DNA of 64,000 nucleotides, from NCBI RefSeq assembly GCF_000003815.2, contig NC_049980.1:3512207-3576206 (forward strand), written 5' to 3'. Of this stretch, positions 47,301 through 56,112 are shown one piece after another (position 1 is the first letter of the stretch; each line of letters begins with the position of its first letter). The position numbers were made by a program, and so were the translations under genes. The notes under the pieces are model-generated. The model was not told the origin of the DNA, did not search any database, and worked only from the letters and a program-made list of their open reading frames with translations. The DNA comes from Branchiostoma floridae (taxonomy: Eukaryota > Chordata > Leptocardii > Amphioxiformes > Branchiostomatidae).

Positions 47301-48153
47301 TCTACAATATTTGGGTTAATAGATTATGAACATACTATTAAATGTAATAACATAATTTTTTATATACAGTAGTGGCACCACTATCATACTAGTACAACGC
47401 CTCCACTGCTTGACAACATTACAGTTCTACATGTATGCATCACACAATGTTGTTTATAACTTATGCACCACTACAATACTTATGACAAACAACAATCACT
47501 ACAATTCTTTTTCACACAATGTCTACTGCATTTGATTGTAGCATAGAGATGCTATGGGCTGGACTCAGACTGTACCATACCAATACTGACGAAGTGGCAC
47601 TCACATTAATGCATTTATTACTAATAGATTACTACTGAGAGACATAACCATGGCAACTGGTAATTCAGCATTTGCTGGAGTAATGCAGAATATCTCCTCC
47701 ATCACTCCTTACAAATTTTTTGTCTCCTGACCACTTCATGTAAATGTATGAATGTGCTTGCAGTGAGCACGCCCCCTAGCTGAGAAGGGAGTGTACTGCA
47801 TTTTAAAATGTTGATCATATCACTACCAAATGTTTCAAGAAAAAAAATAACAAAAAATCTTTGTTTTTTAAAAAAAGTTTTCAATTTGCATTAAAAATTA
47901 AAATGAAATCAAACATTACATTTTACTTCTTTTACATGGTCTAGAAAATGAAATAAATTCTATTCCATAGTTTGATATTGTATATTAGTAATGAATATCG
48001 CTAACATTTTGACATTTTTCTGAATAGGCTCCGGGAGAAGAGCTGGATGACCTGACCCTGGAGGCTGACCCAGGAGAGGAGTCAGAGGGGGAGGAGGAAA
48101 TGGACCAGGATGAGACACTGGAGATGGAGCCAGTTGTGGCACCTGATATGTAA
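38385..48153 (+). CDS. PLIN: perilipin (PAT family lipid-droplet protein), 404 aa in the long-range splice form
   Basis: Coats cytoplasmic lipid droplets and controls lipase access. Exons join in phase: 38385-38589, 39049-39291, 39875-40083, 40713-40850, 41389-41556, 42690-42815, 48028-48153. The PAT domain is clear at residues 1 to about 95: ITRVGSLPLVSASVTQV, YPLVKYVGEMAEK, VNKLEPQIAVANSYAVAGLN (compare PLIN2 LEPQIAVANTYACKGL). Amphipathic Thr/Val-rich repeats follow (VGDTKQAITSTVSATGERI), then SYVEYYLPPEKK, an acidic Glu-rich linker, and a helical C-terminal half ending NTPIQWV, matching PLIN2 NTPLNWLV. The last exon is acidic (GEESEGEEEMDQDE). The start at 38385 (MAAETEDN) has an A at -3 and G at +4; an in-frame ATG at 38358 (MYRKHQQEI) has weaker context. 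Two upstream promoter modules and an alternative last exon at 44291 are described separately. Confidence 0.88.
39565..39850. repeat. direct duplication inside a perilipin intron
   Basis: ACAAACAGGCT...GGGGCACTTATTCC...GTGAATTTT...GTGGGGAA...ATTTTGC recurs with a period of about 170 bp (39569 and 39739), diverged by substitutions and small deletions. Non-coding. Confidence 0.65.
41571..41772. mobile_element. fold-back MITE 15 bp behind a perilipin splice donor
   Basis: CATAATTCCACCAGGTGCCA at the left is mirrored by TGGCACCTGGTGGAATTATG at the right. Inner arms CGCCACCTCAAAAAACGTT and AACGTTTTTTTGAGGTGGCG also pair. It starts 15 bp after the exon ending at 41556. Confidence 0.75.
42041..42232. 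mobile_element. TA-flanked MITE with TACTGTAAATGCA ends
   Basis: Left TACTGTAAATGCATTTAAGT and right TGCATTTACAGTA, with CGCGG/CCGCG inner arms. Flanked by TA at the left, compatible with a Tc1/mariner-type insertion. Perilipin intron; no ORF. Confidence 0.7.
43361..43490. repeat. (CACT)n microsatellite
   Basis: About 30 CACT units, decaying to CACA and CATT at the right end, in a perilipin intron. It is the complement type of the GAGT tract at 30607-30810. Confidence 0.95.
44291..44461 (+). CDS. PLIN: alternative last exon of perilipin (419-aa form)
   Basis: An acceptor (GTGTAG) before 44291 opens a phase-0 frame that fits the perilipin donor at 42815: ...TPIQWV then VPARFLPAPDAVNEG, then a strongly acidic tail (DERQDERQEEEDDLEESQ, twice EENDLEESQ-like) and stop TGA at 44459-44461. 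AATAAA at 44941-44946 could end the transcript. It is mutually exclusive with the acidic exon 48028-48153. Similar composition of both tails argues for real alternative ends; no transcript evidence is available. Confidence 0.55.
   Translation, partial: VPARFLPAPDAVNEGRDEGQENEDERQDERQEEEDDLEESQEENDLEESQGDENLD
44580..44850. repeat. degenerate GATGGAGGTTTTTGA minisatellite
   Basis: Units around GATGGAGGTTT(A/T)(T/G) recur at about 44752, 44793 and 44814, embedded in G/T/A-rich sequence almost free of C. It would lie in the 3' UTR of the short perilipin form. Confidence 0.5.
44965..45397. mobile_element. hAT-like MITE, family 1, copy 2, with perfect target duplication
   Basis: Ends TAGGGCTGGGTACCGGTAC and ACCGATACCCAGCCCTA. 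Perfect 8-bp target-site duplication GTTCACAA at 44957-44964 and 45398-45405. Non-coding, about 433 bp. Confidence 0.85.
45406..48027. other. intron or 3'-flank of the perilipin alternative ends
   Basis: AT-rich with no recognisable exon. AATAAAGTGTTT at about 46061 is a plausible additional poly(A) signal for the transcript ending in exon 44291-44461. Confidence 0.4.
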
Positions 48154-48250
48154 CTCCCAGTCAGTATTGCTACGGTCACAATTGCAAAAAATGGGCTCTG
48201 TTGGGAAGTAAATGGGCTGTTTTGTTGCACTTTCGGGCATGCCCCCTATG

Positions 48251-48424
48251 GCCCAGTTTACACGAGGCAAAAAAAGGACTCGTCCTATAAATGAACTCCT
48301 ACGTTTGATGCTAGGACACATTTTTGCCTGTATAAAAATGAAAATGACGCGCTGCAGTGTGGCACCTCTGAACGTTGTAGGACATTTTTAGGACAAGTCA
48401 TTTTCTTGCCTCGTGTAAACTGGC
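48251..48424. mobile_element. MITE in the perilipin 3' flank
   Basis: GCCCAGTTTACACGAGGCAA at the left is mirrored by TTGCCTCGTGTAAACTGGC at the right. CCTATG flanks both sides (48245-48250, 48425-48430), a probable 6-bp target duplication. It would lie in the 3' UTR of the long perilipin form. Confidence 0.7.
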
Positions 48425-48532
48425 CCTATGTTGTCCCGTGGGACACCCTGCAGCTATATTTTGGCACGGCATTTTTAAAACTTTGAGTTAAGATAAACCC
48501 AGGACCTGGTGACACCAATGATACTCCACATT

Positions 48533-48930
48533 ATGTCATACCTATGACGTGAAAACGTTCGATACGGGTGTTCCGGACCGGGCCGTACGCTTCCGTATCG
48601 CACAGGTTCAAAAGGCGTATCACACAGGCTCCATTCGAGTAAATTGAACTGTTTAGAGCGGGCCGAATACGGCTCGATTGGCAATTCGGATACCTGATTC
48701 GGACGTTGGAACATTGCTGTTGCAACACTTTTGGTTCGAGGGCACCAAATTTGTTCAACTTCTGGCGCATTTCGCATCAAAACATGGGTTTTCTTAGGTG
48801 GGTATGACATAAATAAAATACAACACAGTGTATTCCGCATCACCATCGGTCTCAGCCCTCCCGCGGGTCGGATCGCCCGCGGTCGGGCTGATACCTTGGG
48901 TGATACGGAATACACCGTGTTGTATTCTAT
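48533..48930. mobile_element. composite inverted-repeat element, family 2, copy 2
   Basis: TTATGTCATACCT at the left pairs with GGTATGACATAA near 48800. Directly beyond it, AATACAACACAGTGTATTCC pairs with GGAATACACCGTGTTGTATT around a GC-rich hairpin (CCGCGGG, CCCGCGG). Same arrangement as 17757-17960. Confidence 0.65.
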
Positions 48931-49816
48931 ATGTACATGTAGTCGGCAGTCATCCGGTACAAATTTTGACTGCTGAGCCCATCCAATGGGCCCTGGTGCA
49001 GTTGTAACTGTAGCATATCCTGGGGCATTTTATCTGTGCAGCCCCTGAGAATACAATTAAGAATCTGGCCAGTAATGCCAGATCTGCCATATGCTTTCAT
49101 TTATTGTGACTGTGAATGTTACATTTATTTTAACAGAAGATGAAAATATTTTAGAATCTCTATAGAAATATTTTAATGACCTTGACAGAAACGTTTGTTG
49201 CTTCTATATATATAATGTAATCTGTGCCCTGATATCCTGTGAAAGGTGATATATTATAGAAGCATTAAGCCTTTATTCTAGCACAAAAATAAGTTTTGCT
49301 TCACTGAATCTCAACTCTTCATGAAGAAGGCATGAAATGAATAACGCTAAAACTACATTAAGTGGAACAGAAACTAATTATTTACATGTAACATCCTTCA
49401 ATAGTCTTTGCTCTTGTGTACTATTAATATGGTATTATTGAACTAAAATGCAACCACAACCCTAGATGTCATTCCACAACTACGTCACATCAAACACAGG
49501 ACAGTCGGCTTTAGTTTAGGTCATTATTTTGAATTACGGTAAATTACCGCTTACAGTATGCAGACATGTCAAAATATAAATCATATTTAAATACTGGTCC
49601 CATCTGTTCTGAATAGATGTTGCAACTTGAGTATTTTTTGTGACATGAAAACTATGCGTTGATGTGGATCAAATGTTGCTGTGATTTGTGACAATTAAAT
49701 TATATCCTCTGCATAAATAGTCTTATTGCATCTGTTGTTGTACGTATAGTACAAGCAGGAGTTAGCATTGATTAACTTCATGGAATATTCATGCATGGCG
49801 GCTATATTTTCACTAG

Positions 49817-49953
49817 CGTGTGTGTGTGTGTGTTTGTGTGTGTTTGTGAGTGTGTGAGTGTGCGTGAGAGAGTGCGTGTTTGTGTGTGTGTGAGAGAGTG
49901 TGAGTGTGTGTGTGTGAAAGAGTGTGAGTGTGTTTGTGTATGTATGTGTGCCT
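49817..49953. repeat. (GTGTGA)n low-complexity tract
   Basis: GT-rich tandem repeat with GAGAGAGT interruptions. The ORFs it generates (VCVCV or THTHT) are not genes. Confidence 0.9.
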
Positions 49954-50244
49954 GTCAAGAAGATGACTCAGAAACGGCTGGATGGATTGGTTTCATAAGC
50001 TACAGAGTGGCATAGTTGGCTAACACTCGTCACTATGCCAAATTATACACGCTCAAGTTGCTACAGAAACGACAAGAAAACTTGCTGCACTTCTAGTCAT
50101 GAAGGCTAACAAAGAAAAACAACTTTGATCTTCTTCTATGCTTCATATGGTAAAGGCGACGATTTGGCAGCGAACCCACTGCGAAAGCGACGGCATATAG
50201 TACCTTGATATAAGTACTGTCTCACTGGTACAATGTAGATGCTT

Positions 50245-50483
50245 TGATGTCCTCGCTTTTTATCTCCGCGTAGACGTGCTGAATTCGAAGTTCGATGTTT
50301 GGTCGTCACCGTTTACCGAAGAGCCTTGTATACGTTGAGATGTGCACGACGGAAGTCACTGCTCTGAGCAACACTACATATGTCTAGAACGTGCATGGCG
50401 ATTAGTGTTTCCAACGGCAAGGCGTCAAGCCTGGTCCTTTCTTCACCTGAAAACGATTTTGTAGCAGACGGCCTAGGCCGGCA
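50245..50483 (-). pseudogene. decayed cytoplasmic-tail remainder of LRR receptor C
   Basis: Downstream of the early stop in receptor C the DNA still aligns with the cytoplasmic tails of receptors A and B, but frames are broken. The terminal motif persists as VYAEIKSEDIK at about 50241-50275, out of frame with the receptor. Confidence 0.7.
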
Positions 50484-53400
50484 TCACTTTGACCAACACT
50501 GAAAACGATTGAAGCTCTCCCTTTTCCATCTGGCAAAAGCAACAAGCATGATGGCAAGGAAAACACCAACGATGCCACCTGTTAGCCCTGAGGAAAAACA
50601 AAAGCTTTGATTATGCTTTGGTCACAATTGCGTCGGAGGTACATTGTATATAGCCCCGGCCAGGCTTTGAAGAAACAGATTTGTCTCCATGGACTGCCGG
50701 ATACCCTGGATTGAAATTTGTGTTTTTGAAGCAAGAGCGCGAATAAAAAAACGTTTGGCCAAAAAGAAGTTGCATGGTATGTTAGAAAGGTGTATAATGT
50801 TTCATAGAGAGACCGTTCAACAAACAAGCAACTATACGACCCCCTTCCAGCCATTTCATCTGTAGTAAGGCAGCGCCGGCTCGCCCTAGCAGGGCATGTG
50901 GTTCGTGGTAACGAGCCTGCAGCCGAAAATTGATGCGCGAGCGGATGTCATCCATAAACTAGTAATCAAATTAACGTGGCCTTACTAAATTTAGTAAAGT
51001 AATGTGATAGAGGGGTGCTATCGCATTTTTCAGTATCAATGTGATAGCACCCCTCTATCACATTAATTCACTAGTACGAGGGAAAAGATTGTGTCTGTTA
51101 GTGGAAAAATGGGGTAGCACCGCTCTATCACATTAATTCACTTGTAAAAGATTAACAAGCTTGTCTACATTTGTGTCTGCTAGAGAAAAAAATGTGATTA
51201 CACCTCTTTATCACATTAACCCTATTCAGACCGGGGGGGGGGGGCTTTTGAGGCCCGCGCTTACTTTGATGTCCTATAACGCCAGAACGGCTTACGCTAG
51301 AGCCACCAAATTTGGTGAGTTTTCCTAAAATATTGTTGGCAACAATTTTAAAAAGTTTGACAAATTTTCCATTTTTTCGTGTTGCCATGGCAACCGTTTG
51401 TTGACAGGCAGTTTTGCCAAAAATCACTATTTTTGGTTCTAACAATGTATTTTTCACAATTATTTGCTATATTTCTGCTATTTTGTTTCATAAATAAAAT
51501 CTTATATTATTTAGCATATCTTTCATAATTATGTATGCATAAATTATGCTAATTTGATGACGTCATCAGCCCAAAATCCAAGATGGCGGACCGTATGGCC
51601 AGATCAAGAATAACAAGCTAATTATCCCTTAAAAGTTGTAACCACCTGCTATTTTTTCATCTAAATGAATGAATCTAGTCTATTTCCATTGCTCTTTGTG
51701 GTTATTTGTTGCAAAAAAAGTATTTTTAAAAATTCAAGGTGGTCGATATAATATGGCGGAGCCCAACTCGTATCTTAGATGTGCATGACGTCATTTTATG
51801 ACGTCATTTTGACGTCATTGATGTTGCTATTGGCAACGCAAGTCGTAATAAACATTATTATTCTGTTATCTGCACTTGTTGTTACATTTTTGCAGCATAA
51901 CTTGAAGTTTTCTTTTTTCATGGGTCCGGCCAATATAATCAAATTGATGACGTCATAATTACGTCATCTTACGTCAACGTAACGTCAAACGTCACATACA
52001 CGTCAGATATTATGTCGACATTATGTCCTAAAAATTTGGTGGCCCTTCAGCACGTCGTTTTAGAGTTATAGGACATCAAAGTGGAGGGCCTCAAAAGCCC
52101 CCCCCCCCCCGGTCCAGGGATGACCAAAAAAGCCCGGTCTGAATAGGGTTAAATCACTATAGTATATAGACAATTATTGACATAACAGTCTTTACACAGC
52201 AAGTTATCACAACTTTTCCAACTATCACGTTTTCGGTCCTAAAATTCAGGGCTAAATAAATGTGATATACAATTAAGTCTTCAAATTTGTACGTAATCAT
52301 TTTCATAGCACATTATAAACGGGTCAATTGCCTGGAAAGAAAGCAATCCTGTCAAATTTCTTCCTGTCTCATGCGTCGATAGCTTACCGATAAGGACCAA
52401 CCAGTGCCTAGCAGTAAGATCTAAAAATATACAGAGGCAGACACTTTTAAGGTGCAATAACCAAACTTCACCGAAATTTTTTGCACAAATGTCTAAAGTG
52501 GAAGAATCACACAGATGCTTTAACACTATTGTAAACCTATTGTTTTTTGTATGTCACTTTCAAAATATGCCAGAATATTTAAAAGAATTAAAGAATAATA
52601 GATTCAAAATTTCATATTTTGAAAAGAAGTGTCTAACATATTATTTCATTGAGAACAATTCAAACTTATTACAAATACTGTTTAAAAATCCTTGCGGTGA
52701 CTTGGAATGGACTCTATATCGGTGTCAATTTTAGACAAGTGAATAAATAAAAGATTAAGGTAACAATTAGGGCACAAAACCGTTTTTTTTCTTATTGGGC
52801 CGGTCCGGAAAATTCGATGGACCGGATGTTGGACCTATTAGAAAATAAACAGATTATATGATCATGACGTTTTGGGATCTTACCGGTCGAAGAAAATAAC
52901 AAGAGTGAAGTAGAGTTAATTAAGTTTAAAGTCATTTCTACCAAGGAATTTTGATAAAAGTTCCTTGTTTCTACCAACCGCACTTGTAAGGCAGTAAGTC
53001 TTACAGAATTTCAAAAGTGGGAGTCAAATACTCCACCAAACATGTTGCTTTGTAGCGAAATAGACCATTGTTTTTGGTATTATCCATTCACATATTTTCT
53101 CATATTGAATCAGGCTCAGGTCCTGGACCTGATCCTCTGGACCTGAACTGGACCTGGACCTGAATTTTCTGTACCGGTACCCAGCCCTAGTAACAATACA
53201 ATAGTTCAAACCATATTATGGAAGAATTTAAAAGGACTCACCTTTCCACCAAATGAGCTGATGTTGGGACGTACTGGCAGTGGTTCTCTCCCAGCTGAGT
53301 GTAAGTGTTGGGAGTTCTGTCTCGGCGGTTGTATTCTTCTCGGAGTCTCGATTCCCTGCCTTACCCAGGTACAATGTTCGTTGTGGATTGGGAGATGTAC

Positions 53401-54127
53401 ACGTTGATAGAGAGACGTTTTGTAGCGACTTGCCCTTCAATTCTCGTGGTGAGTCACATCTTAAGGCATTCTCTGCCAGATGTACTACGACCTCCCGTTG
53501 AATCCCATCCAGGATAATTGGGACGTCATTCGGATGGAAATTACAGTTGGCCAACATGCACGCCCTCACTCGAGGGAGAGGAGCGTTGACACAACCTTCG
53601 TCCCGGTGTTCCCACACACATCGCCGCAGACGGGCGAGCCACTGGATCTTACAGTCACAAAGGAAAGGATTCTGCCATATGCGCAGATAAAAAGACATAT
53701 GCTGCGGCTTCAGTCCGTCCAGAAAAGTTTTGACTATCGTAGTGATGCGGTTAGATTGAAGATAAAGATATTTCAGATAAGGTGGGAAGTCAAGGAAGGC
53801 ACTGTCGACCTTTGCTATTTCATTGTTGTGCAGTTTCAATGTCATGATTCTTGAGACATTACGAAGTGAAGGCCACGGAAAGTCTTTCAACCGATTGTCA
53901 GACAAATCTAGATGACGGAGCATCGGCATTTCTGGTACATATTTTAAATGTTCAATGTCATTTGACTGTAACAGGAGCGCTTCTAGGGTGAGAAATGAGA
54001 GTACGTTGTCGGGTATGGTCTTCAATTTCGGAGATTGCCAAGCGCAGTTACCATACGTCCAACAAATGTTGGTGGCGTCGACGCTTGTTGAGATCGGTAG
54101 AAGTACAATCGAAAAGACGAGAAACAT
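50484..54127 (-). CDS. LRR transmembrane receptor C, short-tail form (329 aa)
   Basis: Two exons: 54127-53242 and 50587-50484 (990 nt). Signal peptide MFLVFSIVLLPISTSVDATN; LRRNT-like CWTYGNCAW; about four leucine-rich repeats (LLLQSNDIEHLKYVP, LDLSDNRLKDFPW, LKLHNNEIAKVD, LYLQSNRITTIV); LRRCT (NPFLCDCKIQWLARLRRC) with an added Cys-rich stretch closed by RCDSPRELKGKSL; Ser/Thr-rich stem; donor after IWWK. Exon 2 encodes a membrane helix (GGIVGVFLAIMLVAFA) and only RWKRESFNRFQCWSK before TGA at 50484-50486. Compared with A and B about 90 tail codons are deleted with a frame change. It is either a decoy-like receptor or a pseudogene. The start is set at 54127 because A and B share MF-x-x-FSI at the same position; an upstream in-frame ATG exists at 54214. 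Confidence 0.7.
51220..52148. mobile_element. TTAA-inserted non-autonomous transposon (piggyBac- or Kolobok-like)
   Basis: Ends CCCTATTCAGACCGGG and CCGGTCTGAATAGGG, flanked by TTAA at 51216-51219 and 52149-52152. Further mirrored motifs: GGCTTTTGAGGCCC against GGGCCTCAAAAGCC, and TTTGATGTCCTATAAC against TTATAGGACATCAAA. The intron of receptor A shows the empty site (CACATTAATCCACTAGTATA near 61679). It contains about eight TGACGTCA-like sites. No transposase. Confidence 0.85.
52768..53189. mobile_element. hAT-like MITE, family 1, copy 3, inverted
   Basis: Starts TAGGGCACAAAACCG (an end with an internal deletion) and ends GTACCGGTACCCAGCCCTA. Perfect 8-bp duplication GTAACAAT at 52760-52767 and 53190-53197. 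Lies in the intron of receptor C and is absent from the matching intron of receptor A. Confidence 0.85.
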
Positions 54128-55252
54128 GCTGGCTGATGTCGTTTGCGTTGTCACAAAAGAGTGAAATTTCACCTTTTTAAGCCCTATTTCCAGATGGTTG
54201 TAACAGGAGGGCATGTAGGGTGAGGAAGGGTGGTATGCTGTCGGGAATGGTGTTCAATTTTGGCGGTCGCCCCGCGCAGTTACCGTAAAATCCAACAAAT
54301 GTTGGCGACGTTGACGCTTGTTAAGAACGATAGATGTACAACCGAAAAGATGAGAAACATGTCGGCTGATAACGTTTAGATTATAACAAAAGAGTAAAGC
54401 ACAACGTTTTTAGGCCATGTTTTCAGACGTAGTCTCCAACGTTGTCAAAATTCTGTGACTGTGCCGTCTGTACCGTCTGGCTTTGAATGCATCTTTTTGC
54501 TGATTTAATTGTCTCAGACTCTGACGTGACGGAGCGACGTAAACATTTTCCTACTGATCTACATGGCTACATGGCCGCCTTTGTAGTGCTTAGTTTCATC
54601 GATGGACCGGAACGTTGCAAATCGTTCTTACCGGTATCCTAAGATATTAAAAGAGTGTCCACCGGCAGATCCCCCCACAAAATATCTGGGTGTGTGCCAT
54701 GGTCACGACTTGAGTAAAATGAATGCATCTGTAGACGAGCCAATCTCAGATAGGAGAGTGAAATCGGTTTCTGAGTAATGTCATTTTCCATAGTCAAAAG
54801 TAATGGTACAATCTGTTTATCCATGAACAACACGTTGCGATTAGTCTGAGCTTGGGTTTATGGTGGGATTTTAGGTTGGGTTGGGAAGTTAAACTGGTAT
54901 GTGCACAACAATGCACAGAAAACATAACCGTTGTGTTTTGTTTTTTCTCCCATAATAAAGGGAAACTTTTTTTTTAAATTTGTCTTTCATAAAACAATTA
55001 TTGCGGAGAGAGCTTAAACAGATAACTCTGTCCAAAATTAACAGCTTGTCTGAATTAATTGAAAGACGAAGAAAAACTGTTTTGCTTGACACTAAAGAAC
55101 AGGCTTCAAGGATCAGGCTACGGAGTCAACATTTTGCAACAATGCAGACTTGTGCAACTAAATGTGCATTCCATGTGCATGTCAAACTTAAGGTTGGTTA
55201 ACCCTGCTTTGAGCTGATGACGTCGACCACATCGCCAGTATGCCTACCACTA
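54128..55252. other. upstream flank of receptor C
   Basis: Homologous to the flanks of receptor B (58139-58960) and A (63253-64000), for example GTTTATCCATGAACAA and GTGATTAGTCT blocks. It probably holds the promoter. A partial repeat of the exon-1 start also lies at about 54190-54340 (TTGTAACAGGAGGGCA, GTATGCTGTCGGGAATGGT), diverged and without a frame. Confidence 0.45.
54185..54420 (-). pseudogene. fragment duplicating the receptor exon-1 start
   Basis: Directly upstream of receptor C the plus-strand image of the signal peptide/LRRNT segment is repeated (CCAACAAATGTTGGCGACGTTGACGC, GAAAAGATGAGAAACATG without breaks shown here only in part). It is close to but distinct from the functional copy at 53975-54130 and has no continuous frame, so it is an exon relic. 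Confidence 0.5.
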
Positions 55253-55758
55253 CATGCCCGTAGCCGGGGGGGGGGGGGTGTCGGAAGCCCCCCCACCCCA
55301 CACACACACGAAGGTCCGCTTTTTTTTACGCTCCAAGGTCCGCTTTTTCATGTCCAAGATTTATTTTTCAAAGGCATGACTGATTTGCGTTTTTCACTGA
55401 TAGACATTTCATTCAATCTATGCAAGTATCGGCAAAATTTGCCCAAGAAAATGAAGGAAATAGTTTCAATGGGTCCAGATTTCACAATTTCTCCAGACCT
55501 CCATTGCAACGCCTCGCGTCTTTGGTGGTCAGACATGGTGAAAATATGTCAGGGGAGTCGCCTTCAAAGACTTACGCCGAAAGCCTTGTATACATATTTT
55601 TATAGAAATTCCATTAAACTTGGCCATCAAATTTTGTCCGTCAAAATGCAGGAAATAGTGTTTCAGAGGGTCAAGATTTCAAAAGGCAGTTCGATGGTCC
55701 GACAAGCACTATATAAAAAGACCCCCCCCCCCCAACCGAAATCCTGGCTACGGGCATG
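55253..55758. mobile_element. MITE with CATGCCCGTAGCC ends and G/C tracts
   Basis: Left CATGCCCGTAGCCGG and right TGGCTACGGGCATG. CACTA flanks both sides (55248-55252, 55759-55763), a possible 5-bp target duplication. The equivalent sequence near 59760 (CCTACCACACTAAGCGACC) lacks the element. Poly-G (55266) and poly-C (55722) tracts lie near the ends. The long open frame across it is an artefact. Confidence 0.7.
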
Positions 55759-56112
55759 CACTAGCCTGACTAGGCTACCTTAACATTCCTTGATGACAGA
55801 TTGTTTTGAAATTACAGTTTGACCGTGTCACTCTTCACACTATGCCAAATCATACCCGCTCTGGACTCACAAATTTGTTCGTTACATGGTTGGGAGAAAG
55901 GCTAGCAACCCCTCACTGTATACCTCTAATAGTCTAAAATCCTGCTACAGGAACAGTAAAGAAACTTGCTGCCCTACTAGACCTGAAAGGTAACAAAGAA
56001 AAACAACTTATAGGTGTCAATGACCGAAAAATGGGACGAAGAAAACAACTTTGATCTTGTTCTGTGCTTTGTGGTTAAGTTCGCCATGGGAAAGTGAAGG
56101 CACATCGTACCT

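Noticed and set aside
53280..53854. Plus-strand ORFs over the LRR exons
   Set aside because: They are antisense shadows of the LRR receptor frames, recurring at the same place in each paralogue.
55217..55783. 188-codon open frame
   Set aside because: Spans a MITE with inverted ends and G/C tracts; the frame has no homology or splice support.
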